DNA of 25,856 nucleotides from UBA10649 sp964391765 (GTDB lineage Bacteria > Actinomycetota > Actinomycetes > S36-B12): the NCBI GenBank assembly GCA_964391765.1, contig CAYMNG010000022.1, positions 1 to 25,856 of the forward strand, in the 5' to 3' direction. The notes under the pieces were generated by a model, which did not search any database, had not been told where the DNA came from, and was given only the letters and a program-made list of their open reading frames with translations. Numbering within the stretch: position 1 is the stretch's first letter; the number at the start of each line of letters is the position of its first letter. Positions 17,055 through 25,856 of the stretch are shown piece by piece. The position numbers and the translations under genes are program-made.

Positions 17055-17870
17055 CTAGCCGGCCCGGATCCAGCCGACCGGCGCCGCGTCCGCCGGCAGC
17101 CGCGCGACCGCGTCGGCGTCACCGAGCGCGAACGCCCGGACCAGCGCGGCGAGCTCGCGCGGGTGACTGAAGTTGATCGCGTGCGCGGCACCGCGGATCG
17201 CGGCGACCACGGTCGGCGCGTCGCGACGCTCGGCGAGTTGGCGAACGCGCCGTGCCGGTGGGAGCAGCGGGTCGCGTGTGCCGAGCACCGCGAGCAGGGG
17301 GACCGGCAGGCCGACCAACGCGCCGATCGCGTCGAACCGGGTCATCGCGACGAACAACCGCAGCGCCTCGACGACACCGAAGTGCAGATAGTCCGGCACC
17401 GCGACGGCGGCCATCGACAACGGTTCCCGCGGTGCGTCGGCCACGAGTTGGGCGATCGCCCGACCCAGCGGACGGTTGTGCAGCCCACCGGCCGGCGACA
17501 CCATGATCGCCCGCTCGACGCGGTCCGGGTGCCGTTGGGCCAACGCGGCGAGCACGACGCACCCCAACGAGTTGCCCAGCACCGTCGCCCGCTCCACGCC
17601 CGCGGCATCGAGGACGCCGACCGCGGCGTCGGCCAGCGCGGTGATCGTCAACGGTCCCTCGGGCTTGGGACTGCGGCCGAACCCCGGCAGGTCCGGCACG
17701 TAGGTCCGAAAGGACCCGGCCAACTCCACGGCGGTCGGGAGTAGGTACCGGCCGGAGATCGCGAACCCGTGCAGGTGCAGGATCGCCGGCGCGTCCGGAC
17801 CCGGATCGCCGGACCGCACGAAGACCGGCGTGTCGGCAGTCAGGACCCAGCCGTCGACGAGCCCGCTCAC
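17055..17870 (-). CDS. Alpha/beta hydrolase coupled to gdh
   Basis: 271 residues. A classic alpha/beta hydrolase: oxyanion-hole HLHGFAISG (33-40), DLPGFGRSPKP, nucleophile S101 in GNSLG, acid D200 in GTRDPLLPP, and histidine H230 in GAAHAINFSHP. The triad is complete. No feature points to a certain substrate; the histidine region suits esterases or C-C hydrolases of small acyl compounds. I chose GTG 17870 because it overlaps the gdh stop as GTGA and gives the family's normal N-terminus; the longer open frame is inside gdh. The four-base overlap implies that it is co-translated with the glutamate dehydrogenase. Confidence 0.85.
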   Translation of the reverse strand: MSGLVDGWVLTADTPVFVRSGDPGPDAPAILHLHGFAISGRYLLPTAVELAGSFRTYVPDLPGFGRSPKPEGPLTITALADAAVGVLDAAGVERATVLGNSLGCVVLAALAQRHPDRVERAIMVSPAGGLHNRPLGRAIAQLVADAPREPLSMAAVAVPDYLHFGVVEALRLFVAMTRFDAIGALVGLPVPLLAVLGTRDPLLPPARRVRQLAERRDAPTVVAAIRGAAHAINFSHPRELAALVRAFALGDADAVARLPADAAPVGWIRAG

Positions 17871-20800
17871 TGCGGTGCGGAACCGTCCGCGGTCGTGACA
17901 CCCTGGGCGACCAGGTTGCGCATGGCCCGCAGCGCGACCGACAACGTCGCCAGGTCCGGCTCGTCCACCAACCCGATGTCCTCCAGCGTCGACCGGGCAC
18001 GCGCGACCCCCTCGGCGTGCGCCTGCTCCCACATCGCCAGCCGCTCGACCGCCGGCATCGTGTCCGGCGTCGACAGCAGGATCCCGGCGGTGAGTCCGGC
18101 GACCGCCGCGTACAGGTCGGTCCGAAGCGCCTGCCGGGCCAGCGAGCTCCAGCGGTCGCCGCGGGGCAGCGCGGTGATCCGCACCAGCGTCCGGTCGACG
18201 TCGAACCGTTCCGACGTCGCGAAGTACAACGGGATCACCGCCTCCGGCGCGAACCCGGTCCGCAGGATCAGGTCCGTGACGTCCAGCAGCGCGAACACGT
18301 CCAGGCCGCAGGCGACCCGCTCGGCGAGCTCGACCGGTGCGTCCATCGCGACGAACCGCTGGGCCATCCGCTCGAACCGCTCCCGCTCCTTGCCGCACAG
18401 GCTCGTCGGCACGATCGCGGCGTGGGCGGCCACGACCGGGCCGAACCGGTCGATCTCCGCCTGTACGTCCAAGGATCCGCCGCGCGTCTGCAGGAACCAC
18501 CGGGTCGCCCGATCGAGCAGGCGGCGGGCCTCCAGGTGCAGCGCGGACTGCGTCGTGGTCGGGACCTGGTTGTCCAGGGAGTTGATCTGCGCCCACAGCG
18601 CGTACAGGTCGAAGATCTCGATCGCGGCCCAGGCGGCCCGCACGACGTCCAGCGCACTCGCGCCGGTCTCCTCCATCGCCCGGAAGACGAACGACGTCCC
18701 GGCCAGGTTCACCAACCGGTTCACCGTCACCGTCGTGATGATCGGCGCCCGCAGCGGATGCCGCTCCAGCGTCTCGCCGAGCAGGTCGACGACGGCGTCG
18801 GGGAAGTACCGCTGCAGGGCGGTCCGGAAGTACGGCTCGTCGGCCACTGACGACTCCGACAGCGCAGTGGTCAGCGAGATCTTCGCGTAGGCCAGGAGGA
18901 CAGCGAGCTCAGGGCCGGTGAGGCCGGTGCCCGCCTGCCGGCGCGCCCGGAACTCGTCGTCGTCGGGCAGGTACTCCAGGGCCCGGTTCAGCACGCCGGC
19001 GCGCTCGAGTTCTCGGACCATGCGCTGGTGGACGGTCACGAGGGCGTGGGCACCGGCCCGGGCGTTCCCGAGGACGACGTTCTGGCCGTAGTTGTCCTCC
19101 AGCACCATCGCCGCGACGGTGTCGGTCATCCGTGCCAGGAAGTCGTTGCGGGCGTTCACGTCCAGGCGTCCCGAGCGCACGAGTGCGCCCAGGGCGATCT
19201 TGATGTTTACCTCGTGGTCGGAGGTGTCGACGCCGGCCGAGTTGTCGATGGCGTCGGTGTTGAGGCGGACCCCGCTCAACGCCGCCTCCACCCGGCCCAA
19301 CTGGGTCATTCCGAGGTTGCCACCCTCACCGACGACGCGGACGCGCAGTTCGGACCCGTTGATCCGGATCCGGTCGTTCGCCTTGTCCCCCACGTCGACG
19401 TTCGCCTCGGCGGCGGACTTCACGTAGGTCCCGATGCCCCCGTTCCACAGCAGGTCGACCGGCGCGCGCAACACCGCGCGGATGAGCTCGTCCGGCGTGA
19501 CGGTCGCGACCTCCGGCGCCAGGCCGAGGGCCCGCGACATCTGCGGGGTCACGTCGATCGACTTCACCGAACGGGCGAACACCCCACCGCCCTCGGAGAT
19601 CAACGACTCGTCGTAGTCGGCCCAGGACGAGCGCGGCAGGTCGAACAGCCGGCGCCGCTGCGCGTACGCCGTCGCCGCGACCGGGTTCGGGTCGACGAAC
19701 ACGTGCCGGTGGTCGAAGGCCGCGACCAGTCGGATGTGCTCGGACAGGAGCATCCCGTTCCCGAAGACGTCGCCGCTCATGTCACCGATGCCGACGGCGG
19801 TGAAGTCGGTCGACTGCGTGTCGACTCCCAACTCGCGGAAGTGCCGCTTGACCGACTCCCAGGCACCGCGCGCGGTGATGCCCATCCCCTTGTGGTCGTA
19901 GCCGACCGAGCCCCCGGACGCGAACGCGTCCTCGAGCCAGAACCCGTACTCGGCGGAGATCGCGTTCGCGATGTCGGAGAAGCTCGCGGTCCCCTTGTCG
20001 GCGGCGACGACCAGGTACGGGTCGTCGCCGTCGTGCCGGACGACGTCCCGCGGCGGCACGACCGAGCCGTCCACAAGGTTGTCGGTGATGTCGAGCATGC
20101 TGCGGATGAACGCCCGGTAGGCGGACTTGCCCTCGGCCAGCCAGGCGTCCCGATCGACGGTGGGGTCCGGCAGTTGCTTGGCGTAGAAGCCGCCCTTCGC
20201 ACCGACCGGGACGATGACGGTGTTCTTTACCTCCTGCGCCTTGACCAGGCCGAGGATCTCCGTCCGGAAGTCCTCCTGCCGGTCGCTCCACCGCAGCCCG
20301 CCGCGGGCCACCGCGCCGAAGCGCAGGTGGACGCCCTCGACCCGCGGCCCGTACACCCAGATCTCGTAGGTCGGGCGCGGCAGCGGGAGGTCCGGGATGC
20401 CGCGCGGGTCGATCTTGAACGACACCGACGGCCGGCCCGCGCCGTCGGCGTCCACCTGGAAGTAGTTGGTCCGCAACGTCGAGGTGATCAGCGCCAGGAA
20501 GGTGCGCAGGATCCGGTCCTGGTCCAAGCTCGCGACGTCGTCGAGGGCCGCCTCGATCTCCGCGACGATCCGCGCGGCGGCCTCGTCCCGGTCGGCCCCG
20601 GCCTCCGGCGAGAACCGCGTCTGGAACAGGCGGACCAGCAGGCGGACGATCCGCACGTTGCCGATCGCGACCTCCTCGAGGAACCGCTGGCTGAACGGCG
20701 AGCCGATCTGGCGCATGTACCGCGCGTAGGCCCGCAGCACGAGCACCTCACGCCAGCGCAGGCCGGCCGTGACGATCAACTCGTTGAACCCGTCCACGCC

Positions 20801-22699
20801 CGTGCGCCGGTCCCAGGCGACGGCGAACGCCTCCTCGAACCGCTCGGCCAAGGTGCCGCGACCGGTCAGTTCGGCCTCGGGCAGCAGCATGCCGAAGTCG
20901 AGGATCCAGGCCGGCTCGTGCAGCGATCGGGACAGTTCGTACGGGTACTCGTCGACGACGTCGACGCCCATCGACTGCAAGATGGGCAACACCCGGGACA
21001 GCGACATCGCCGGACCGATGCGGGTGATCTTCAGGCGCAGGTCGCGCCGGCCGCCGTTCGCCGGCTCGTAGAGCTCCAGCGAGAGCTCGCCGGGGGCGAG
21101 CGACTCGATCACCAGCGCGTCGTTCACCCCGCGCCCGGGTCCGAAGTCCTCCTTGTAGGCCTCCGGGAACGCGTGCTGGTAGGTCCGCTGCAGCGGACCC
21201 GCCGCGATCTCGCCGACACGGGCGACCAGCGCCGAGGCGAAGCCGTCCTCCCAACTGCGCGTGGCCGCGGCGATCGACGCCTCCAGCGCCGACTCGTCGA
21301 CCTTCGGCAGGCCACGCCCGCGCGGCACCCGGATGACGTAGTGCAACCGGGCCAACTGGGACTCCGACACCAGCGCGGTGTAGTCGACCGAGGTCCCGCC
21401 CATCGCGTCCTTGAGGATCGCCTCGATCCTCGTCCGCACCGCGGTCGTGTACCGATCACGCGGGAGGTAGACCAGGCAGGACATGAACCGGCCGTAGTCG
21501 TCCGGTCGCAGGTACAGCTTGGTGCGCCGGCGCTCCTGCAACCGCAGAACCGACTGCGCCACCCGCGCCAGATGGTCGGCGTGCGTCTGGAACAACTCGT
21601 CACGCGGGTAGGTCTGGAGGAACTGCAACAGGTTCTTGGCGTCGTGCGAACCCGCGACGAAGTCCAGGTCGGACTCCACGCGCCGCGCCTTCGTGCGCAG
21701 GATCGGGATGTCCAGGACGCTTTGGGTGTACATCGCCGAGGAGTACAGGCCGAGGAAGCGCCGCTCGCCGACGACCGCTCCGTCGGCGTCGAACCGCTTG
21801 ACCCCGATGTAGTCCAGGTACGCCGGCCGATGGACCGTGGAGCGCGAGTTCGCCTTGCTCAGCACGAGCAGTTCGGGGTTCCGGGCGATCGCGCGCGAGG
21901 CGGGCGGCAGCGCGGCGAAACTGCCGGACACCCCGGTGTGCATCAGGTCCGGAGCGGAGTCCGGGCTGAGGATCCCCAGACCGGTCCCGTCGACCGGGAC
22001 GAGGACGTCCTCGCCGCCGACCGAACGAAGGTCGTACTCGCGGTAGCCCAGGAACGTGAGGTTGTCGTCGGCGAGCCAACGCAGCAGCGCGACCCCCTCG
22101 TCGACCTCCGGCGCCGGCAGCCCGACCGGTGCGGCGGCGGCGATCTGCGCCGCGATCTGCTCCGCGCGCGAGCGCATCTCGTGCCAGTCGCGCACGGCGA
22201 GGTGGACGTCGAGGAGGACCTTGTCCAGGCGTGCGACCAGCGCCTGGTCGGCACCCTCGGCGAAGTCCCGGTCGACGACGACCCACATCCACGCCTCGGC
22301 GAGCGCGTCGGCCGGCCGCGGCTCGTCGACGTCGACGTCGAGCACCTCGAGCAGCCGGCCCTCCGGCCCTCGGCGGACGACGAGTTGGGGGTGGACGAAC
22401 ACCCGAGCCGTCCGGTCGGCGACGCGAAGTGCGCTGCCCACGGAGTCGACCAGGAACGGCATGTCGTCGGTCGCGACGAGGAGGACCGACTCCGCGGCCT
22501 CGTCGCCGTCCTCGATCCGCACGAGCGCCTGGCCCGTCGTCCGGTGGGCGACGAAGTCCAGCATCCGGTGCGCGCGCGCCGCCATCTGCCCGGCCGACGC
22601 CCCGGTCAGGTCGTCGTCGGAGTGCCGCCGCATGCGCTCGACGACGCTCGCGATCGTCGCGGCGTCGTACTCGCCGGTCGATGCATCCCCTACGGTCAT
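17867..22699 (-). CDS. gdh: NAD-dependent glutamate dehydrogenase, large (180 kDa) type
   Basis: 1610 residues, matching the roughly 1600-residue GDH of Streptomyces clavuligerus and M. tuberculosis (Rv2476c). It oxidises glutamate to 2-oxoglutarate and ammonia with NAD, mainly for catabolism and nitrogen balance. A long N-terminal regulatory half with ACT-like modules (about 1-700) precedes the catalytic core. Core motifs are RGGLRWSDR near residue 797, the lysine-containing KAQEVKNTVIVPVGAKGGF near 817-835, and later NTDAIDNSAGVDTSDHEVNIK. A helical C-terminal domain follows. The ATG has GAGG eight bases upstream. TAGCGT at 22772-22777 would give a leader of about 65 nt containing a GGGCCGT/ACGGCCC hairpin. 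It overlaps the next hydrolase gene by four bases. Confidence 0.97.
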   Translation of the reverse strand: MTVGDASTGEYDAATIASVVERMRRHSDDDLTGASAGQMAARAHRMLDFVAHRTTGQALVRIEDGDEAAESVLLVATDDMPFLVDSVGSALRVADRTARVFVHPQLVVRRGPEGRLLEVLDVDVDEPRPADALAEAWMWVVVDRDFAEGADQALVARLDKVLLDVHLAVRDWHEMRSRAEQIAAQIAAAAPVGLPAPEVDEGVALLRWLADDNLTFLGYREYDLRSVGGEDVLVPVDGTGLGILSPDSAPDLMHTGVSGSFAALPPASRAIARNPELLVLSKANSRSTVHRPAYLDYIGVKRFDADGAVVGERRFLGLYSSAMYTQSVLDIPILRTKARRVESDLDFVAGSHDAKNLLQFLQTYPRDELFQTHADHLARVAQSVLRLQERRRTKLYLRPDDYGRFMSCLVYLPRDRYTTAVRTRIEAILKDAMGGTSVDYTALVSESQLARLHYVIRVPRGRGLPKVDESALEASIAAATRSWEDGFASALVARVGEIAAGPLQRTYQHAFPEAYKEDFGPGRGVNDALVIESLAPGELSLELYEPANGGRRDLRLKITRIGPAMSLSRVLPILQSMGVDVVDEYPYELSRSLHEPAWILDFGMLLPEAELTGRGTLAERFEEAFAVAWDRRTGVDGFNELIVTAGLRWREVLVLRAYARYMRQIGSPFSQRFLEEVAIGNVRIVRLLVRLFQTRFSPEAGADRDEAAARIVAEIEAALDDVASLDQDRILRTFLALITSTLRTNYFQVDADGAGRPSVSFKIDPRGIPDLPLPRPTYEIWVYGPRVEGVHLRFGAVARGGLRWSDRQEDFRTEILGLVKAQEVKNTVIVPVGAKGGFYAKQLPDPTVDRDAWLAEGKSAYRAFIRSMLDITDNLVDGSVVPPRDVVRHDGDDPYLVVAADKGTASFSDIANAISAEYGFWLEDAFASGGSVGYDHKGMGITARGAWESVKRHFRELGVDTQSTDFTAVGIGDMSGDVFGNGMLLSEHIRLVAAFDHRHVFVDPNPVAATAYAQRRRLFDLPRSSWADYDESLISEGGGVFARSVKSIDVTPQMSRALGLAPEVATVTPDELIRAVLRAPVDLLWNGGIGTYVKSAAEANVDVGDKANDRIRINGSELRVRVVGEGGNLGMTQLGRVEAALSGVRLNTDAIDNSAGVDTSDHEVNIKIALGALVRSGRLDVNARNDFLARMTDTVAAMVLEDNYGQNVVLGNARAGAHALVTVHQRMVRELERAGVLNRALEYLPDDDEFRARRQAGTGLTGPELAVLLAYAKISLTTALSESSVADEPYFRTALQRYFPDAVVDLLGETLERHPLRAPIITTVTVNRLVNLAGTSFVFRAMEETGASALDVVRAAWAAIEIFDLYALWAQINSLDNQVPTTTQSALHLEARRLLDRATRWFLQTRGGSLDVQAEIDRFGPVVAAHAAIVPTSLCGKERERFERMAQRFVAMDAPVELAERVACGLDVFALLDVTDLILRTGFAPEAVIPLYFATSERFDVDRTLVRITALPRGDRWSSLARQALRTDLYAAVAGLTAGILLSTPDTMPAVERLAMWEQAHAEGVARARSTLEDIGLVDEPDLATLSVALRAMRNLVAQGVTTADGSAPQ

Positions 22700-22722
22700 G
22701 TGCTCGCCTCTTCGTCGGACGT

Positions 22723-22739
22723 GGGCCGTCGCACGGCCC
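22723..22739. promoter_or_regulatory. Hairpin in the predicted gdh 5' leader
   Basis: GGGCCGT and ACGGCCC form a perfect 7-bp stem with a 3-nt loop, 23 nt before the gdh ATG. It could affect translation or be a repressor site; no known regulator motif is recognised. Confidence 0.4.
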
Positions 22740-22771
22740 GCCGGTGCACGCCCTTGTGCGCCCGCGACGCC

Positions 22772-22777
22772 ACGCTA
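22772..22777 (-). promoter_or_regulatory. Candidate -10 box (TAGCGT) for gdh
   Basis: The minus-strand TANNNT hexamer lies 72 nt before the ATG. Unlike several neighbours, gdh would therefore have a leader and a ribosome-binding site. Confidence 0.35.
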
Positions 22778-22939
22778 GCCGCGCGTCACGGGCCACGAGG
22801 CGTCTTCGCCCGCTCCGGCCCGGACCCGCCCGCAGGGGTGTCCTGTCCAGCCTGGACGGCGCACGGACCCCGGTGCGGCATGATTCCCGTACTGACCGCA
22901 ACTGCCTTGCGCCCCACGGGCGCGGAAACGGTGGAGTCC

Positions 22940-23431
22940 GTGCCGACGGCGTTCACGTTCGACCAGGAGTTCGCAGCCGATCCGGCCGACGTGCTGGCGA
23001 TGCTGCAGGACCCGGAGTACGTCCGGCTCAAGGCCGAGCGGACCGGCGGCCGCGACGTCGAGGTCGGCGTCGAGACCGCCGACGGCGCGCTGGTCGTGAT
23101 CTGCCAGCGGGTCCTGCCCGCGGACGTGCCGTCGTACGCGCGGTCCTTCGTCGGCGAGTCGATCACCGTCACCGAGCGTCAGGTGTGGGGCGATGCCGAC
23201 GAGGCGGCCGTCGCGACCGCGACCGTCACCGTCGACTTCCACGCACCCGTCGCGTACGCCGGTCGGATCGACCTCACCGCGACGTCGGGAGGGAGCGCGG
23301 CCCGCAACAGCGGACAGTTCCGCGCCAGCGTGCCGCTGATCGGCGGGAAGGTCGAGCGCCTCGTCGCCGAGCAGACCGAGCGCTACCTGACCAAGGAGCT
23401 GCAGGTGGCTCGGGAGTGGCTGTCGCGCTAG
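22940..23431 (+). CDS. DUF2505-family protein
   Basis: 163 residues. The start VPTAFTFDQEFAADPADVLAMLQDPEYV and the later SYARSFVGESITVTERQVWG match the actinobacterial DUF2505 family (PF10698), distant relatives of the START/SRPBCC lipid-binding fold. No catalytic residue is known. GTG 22940 gives the family's usual first residues; GTG 22931 and ATG 22880 are in frame and possible. It is divergent from gdh, and its stop is 6 nt from the stop of the convergent patatin gene. Function unknown. Confidence 0.75.
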   Translation: MPTAFTFDQEFAADPADVLAMLQDPEYVRLKAERTGGRDVEVGVETADGALVVICQRVLPADVPSYARSFVGESITVTERQVWGDADEAAVATATVTVDFHAPVAYAGRIDLTATSGGSAARNSGQFRASVPLIGGKVERLVAEQTERYLTKELQVAREWLSR

Positions 23432-23437
23432 GCGCGC

Positions 23438-24406
23438 CTACCCGGTGGCCGGGAACTCCTCGGCCGCCAGCCAAGCGTCCGCGCTCGTGCGCAGCGACGT
23501 GTGCAGGACATGGTGCTGCCGCGAGTCGTCCATCAGGTTCGCGCCGATCGCCGCGAGGTCCTCCGGGCCGGGGCCCAGGAGCCGGACGACGGCACCGGCG
23601 GACTGCACGATCGCCGCCTCGTGGCACGCCGCCCGGGTCACCTCGCCCCGCCACCGTCGTTCGAGCCGGGCCGCCAGCGTCCGCGGGTGGTCGGTCGCGA
23701 ACGAGACCATGGGCGCCACGACGAAGACCTCGTCCAACCCCAGGTGCGCGAGCACGTCGATCGACGTCGCCGACACCGCGCCGCCGTCGACGTACGTCCG
23801 ACCCGCGATCGTCACCGGGACGAACCAGCCGGGGATCGAGCAGGACGCGACGACGGCGTCCGCCAGCGCGGCCACCGGTGCGCCGGGTCGGCCGAAGACC
23901 GTGCGACGTCCGTCCTCGTAGTCCATCGCGACGACCCACAGGTTCGGGTGCGGCGACCACTGCCCCGGTGGCGTGACCGCGGCGATCAGGTGCGCGACCT
24001 CGTGCAGCGTCCGCGTGCCCTCGGGCATGAACGCCGACAGCACCGCCGTCGGCGGCAGCCGACCCGGCCGCCGAAGGCTGGCGCCGATGAGGCGGGGTGA
24101 CCCCGGCCCCACGAGTCGGGGCAGGCCCGGGCGCCGGCCGCCGGCCGCCTGCGCGACGTCGAACTCCACCCCGGCCAGCGGCCCCGCGGTGACGGGTCGA
24201 CCGTCGTAGTGCGCGACGAGCTGCTCGGTCGTGACGCCGGCCCCGATCAGTGCCGCCAGCACGGAGCCGGCCGACGTCCCGACGATCACGTCGGCGTCCG
24301 CGGCGGCGAAGCCGAACTGCTGCTCCATCGCCTCGATCGCGCCGACCGCCCACGTCCCGCCGAGGACGCCGCCGCCACCGAGGACCAGCCCCCGCCGCGT
24401 CGTCAC
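23438..24406 (-). CDS. Patatin-like phospholipase/lipid acyl hydrolase
   Basis: 322 residues from GTG 24406. The patatin fold is shown by the glycine-rich oxyanion motif GLVLGGGGVLGG (6-17), the nucleophile elbow GTSAG with S45, and the DGGA motif with D207, giving the Ser-Asp dyad. No signal peptide or membrane anchor is seen, so it is likely cytosolic, acting on membrane phospholipids or storage lipids. The GTG overlaps the stop of the WS/DGAT gene as GTGA, so both are translated together. This pairing of acylglycerol synthesis with a lipid acyl hydrolase suggests linked lipid turnover. Confidence 0.87.
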   Translation of the reverse strand: MTTRRGLVLGGGGVLGGTWAVGAIEAMEQQFGFAAADADVIVGTSAGSVLAALIGAGVTTEQLVAHYDGRPVTAGPLAGVEFDVAQAAGGRRPGLPRLVGPGSPRLIGASLRRPGRLPPTAVLSAFMPEGTRTLHEVAHLIAAVTPPGQWSPHPNLWVVAMDYEDGRRTVFGRPGAPVAALADAVVASCSIPGWFVPVTIAGRTYVDGGAVSATSIDVLAHLGLDEVFVVAPMVSFATDHPRTLAARLERRWRGEVTRAACHEAAIVQSAGAVVRLLGPGPEDLAAIGANLMDDSRQHHVLHTSLRTSADAWLAAEEFPATG

Positions 24407-25842
24407 GTCGCCTCCCGCTCGCCCACGACGCGCAGCGTCCGCGCGGACTGCTCGGCCCGCCCGTGCAGGTCGGCGACCGCCTCGCGCAGGCACGCACCGA
24501 GCACCTCGACGTCGGGGATGGCGTCGCGATCGGCGTAGACGCCGAAGTAGACACCCCCGTCGTACGACGTCAGCCCGATGCTCAGCGCCTGGTTGTGGGT
24601 CAGTGGGACGACGGGGTAGACCTCGAGCATTCGCGAGCCGGCCGCGTACAGCGGGTGCTGGGGACCGGGGACGTTCGTGATCACGAGGTTGTACAGCCGG
24701 TTGGACATCGTCGCGCCCGCTCGGGCACCGAGGGCGTGCAACGTCGCCGGGCCGAAGCCGGCGACGTTGACCAGCGCGTCCGCGCCGACGAACTGCGTCG
24801 CCTCCCGCAGCTCGGCGAGCTGGTACCGGATCTGCTGCAGGCGCACCGCCGGATCAGGCTCACCGACCGGCAGGTCGACCAACGACGCCGACACCCGGTT
24901 CCCGCCGGCCTCGCCGGAGTCCGCGGCGGGGACCGCGATGCTGATCGGCAGCATCGCTCGCAGCGCATCCCCCTGTCCGACCGGCAGTCCGCGTGCCTGC
25001 AGCCACGATCGCAGCCCACCGGTGATGACCGCGACGATCGCGTCGTTCACGGTCCCGCCGAGGGCGTCACGGACCGCCTTCAGGTCGGCGAACGGCACGT
25101 CGACCATGACGAACCGCCGCTGGCTGCCGATCGGGACGTTCAACGGGGTGATCGCCGGCGTACGGGCGACGGCCAACGCCGTGGACGCGAGCCCGAGCAG
25201 GCGTGAGCCGATCCGCCCGGCCGTGCGCGAGAGGTCGTCGACGGTGCCGCGGACGGCCTCCACGGCCGCCGCCGGCCGGGTGGCCGCCTCGACGAGCGCC
25301 TGCGAGAGCAGGTCGATGTCCCGTGGTTCGGCGTGGGCCGTCCAGCCGTCGATCCGACCGGGCGGCGGATCCGGGGTGTCGTCGAGCATCACCTGGGCGA
25401 TGTCGACTGCGGAAAGTCCGTCGACCAGCGCCTGGTGCGTCTTGTTCACGATCGCGAAGTTGCCGCCCGCGAGCCCCTCGATCAGGTACATCTCCCACAG
25501 CGGCCGGGAATGGTCCAGCGGGCGGCTCATCAGCCGGGCGACGAGTTCCTCGAGCTGGGCGCGGCTGCCGGGCTTGGGCAGCGCGGACCGGCGCACGTGG
25601 AACCCGACGTCGAACTGCTCGTCGTCGACCCAGACCGGCCGGGCCAGGCCGAACGGCACGCCACGCACACGCTGGCGGTACCGCGGCACGAACGGCAGCC
25701 GCTGGCGGATCAACCGGACCAGCCGCTCATGGTCGAAACCACCCGGCGGCGGGGCGAAGATCGCCACCCCGCCGGCGTGCATCGGTGTGCTCGCGTCCGC
25801 CAGGAACAAGAAGGAGGCGTCCAGCGCGTCCGCCAGCAGCAC
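24403..25842 (-). CDS. WS/DGAT acyltransferase (wax ester synthase/diacylglycerol O-acyltransferase)
   Basis: 479 residues. The family joins fatty acyl-CoA to long-chain alcohols or diacylglycerol to make storage lipid at the membrane. DALDASFLFLAD at the start, PLDHSRPLWEMYLIEGL (108-124), the active-site region at 134-142, GGTVNDAIVAVITGGLR and TNVPGP are diagnostic. The active-site motif HHxxxDG reads HQALVDG here (H136, Q137, D141), so the second histidine is replaced by glutamine. GTG 25842 has a GGGGGGAG ribosome site six bases before it, but the frame stays open to the window edge, so the N-terminus could be a little longer. It overlaps the patatin gene by four bases. Confidence 0.9.
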   Translation of the reverse strand: MLLADALDASFLFLADASTPMHAGGVAIFAPPPGGFDHERLVRLIRQRLPFVPRYRQRVRGVPFGLARPVWVDDEQFDVGFHVRRSALPKPGSRAQLEELVARLMSRPLDHSRPLWEMYLIEGLAGGNFAIVNKTHQALVDGLSAVDIAQVMLDDTPDPPPGRIDGWTAHAEPRDIDLLSQALVEAATRPAAAVEAVRGTVDDLSRTAGRIGSRLLGLASTALAVARTPAITPLNVPIGSQRRFVMVDVPFADLKAVRDALGGTVNDAIVAVITGGLRSWLQARGLPVGQGDALRAMLPISIAVPAADSGEAGGNRVSASLVDLPVGEPDPAVRLQQIRYQLAELREATQFVGADALVNVAGFGPATLHALGARAGATMSNRLYNLVITNVPGPQHPLYAAGSRMLEVYPVVPLTHNQALSIGLTSYDGGVYFGVYADRDAIPDVEVLGACLREAVADLHGRAEQSARTLRVVGEREAT

Positions 25843-25856
25843 CGCGCGCTCCCCCC

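Noticed and set aside
16598..17191. Minus-strand ORF containing RTGLEPVACRLGGGRSIRLSYRG
   Set aside because: That peptide is the antisense translation of the tRNA-Arg gene, a well-known annotation artefact; the rest of the frame reads through palindromic repeat copy 2.
19028..23431. Plus-strand open frame of 1467 codons
   Set aside because: Most of it is antisense to gdh and Arg/Asp/Val/His-rich, as GC-rich shadows are. Only its last 163 codons are a real gene (DUF2505).

Overview
The window is dense, very GC-rich DNA with many GTG starts and TANNNT-type -10 boxes. Gene content points to an actinobacterium: a 180-kDa-type NAD-glutamate dehydrogenase, a WS/DGAT acyltransferase, a DUF2505 protein and a CIRCE-controlled Ruc-like zinc-ribbon protein. 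I cannot name the genus. There are 20 protein genes and one tRNA. No IS element, integrase, phage module or CRISPR array is visible.

Left part (1-7343): the 5' two thirds of ettA run off the left edge. Next come four minus-strand genes that look like one transcription unit when read from 6465 leftwards: an MhpA-type flavoprotein hydroxylase, a type I extradiol dioxygenase, a meta-cleavage-product C-C hydrolase, and a P1B-5 metal ATPase with a C-terminal hemerythrin domain. A divergent TetR gene and a 20-bp inverted repeat between them suggest local control of aromatic-ring hydroxylation and meta-cleavage.

Middle (7276-16857): a penicillin-acylase-family hydrolase overlaps the tail of tetR. 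The plus-strand group ruc / SAF-domain protein / mscL follows, with a near-perfect CIRCE element before ruc. Then come a class III aminotransferase, a divergent coupled pair (saccharopine-dehydrogenase-like protein and a '3-methyladenine glycosylase' family protein), a small four-helix membrane protein, a GlcD-type FAD oxidase and tRNA-Arg(CCU).

Right part (17055-25842): gdh is translationally coupled to an alpha/beta hydrolase. A DUF2505 protein follows, then a coupled WS/DGAT-patatin lipid pair at the right edge.

The most notable non-coding signals are: (i) CIRCE upstream of ruc; (ii) two 59-bp copies of a dispersed palindrome, both between convergent units and one supplying the stop codon of its neighbour; (iii) TANNNT boxes 6-8 nt before the start codons of seven genes, implying widespread leaderless transcription; (iv) the TetR operator. 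I did not find a clearly new defence or mobile system. No stretch longer than 300 bases lacks a gene.
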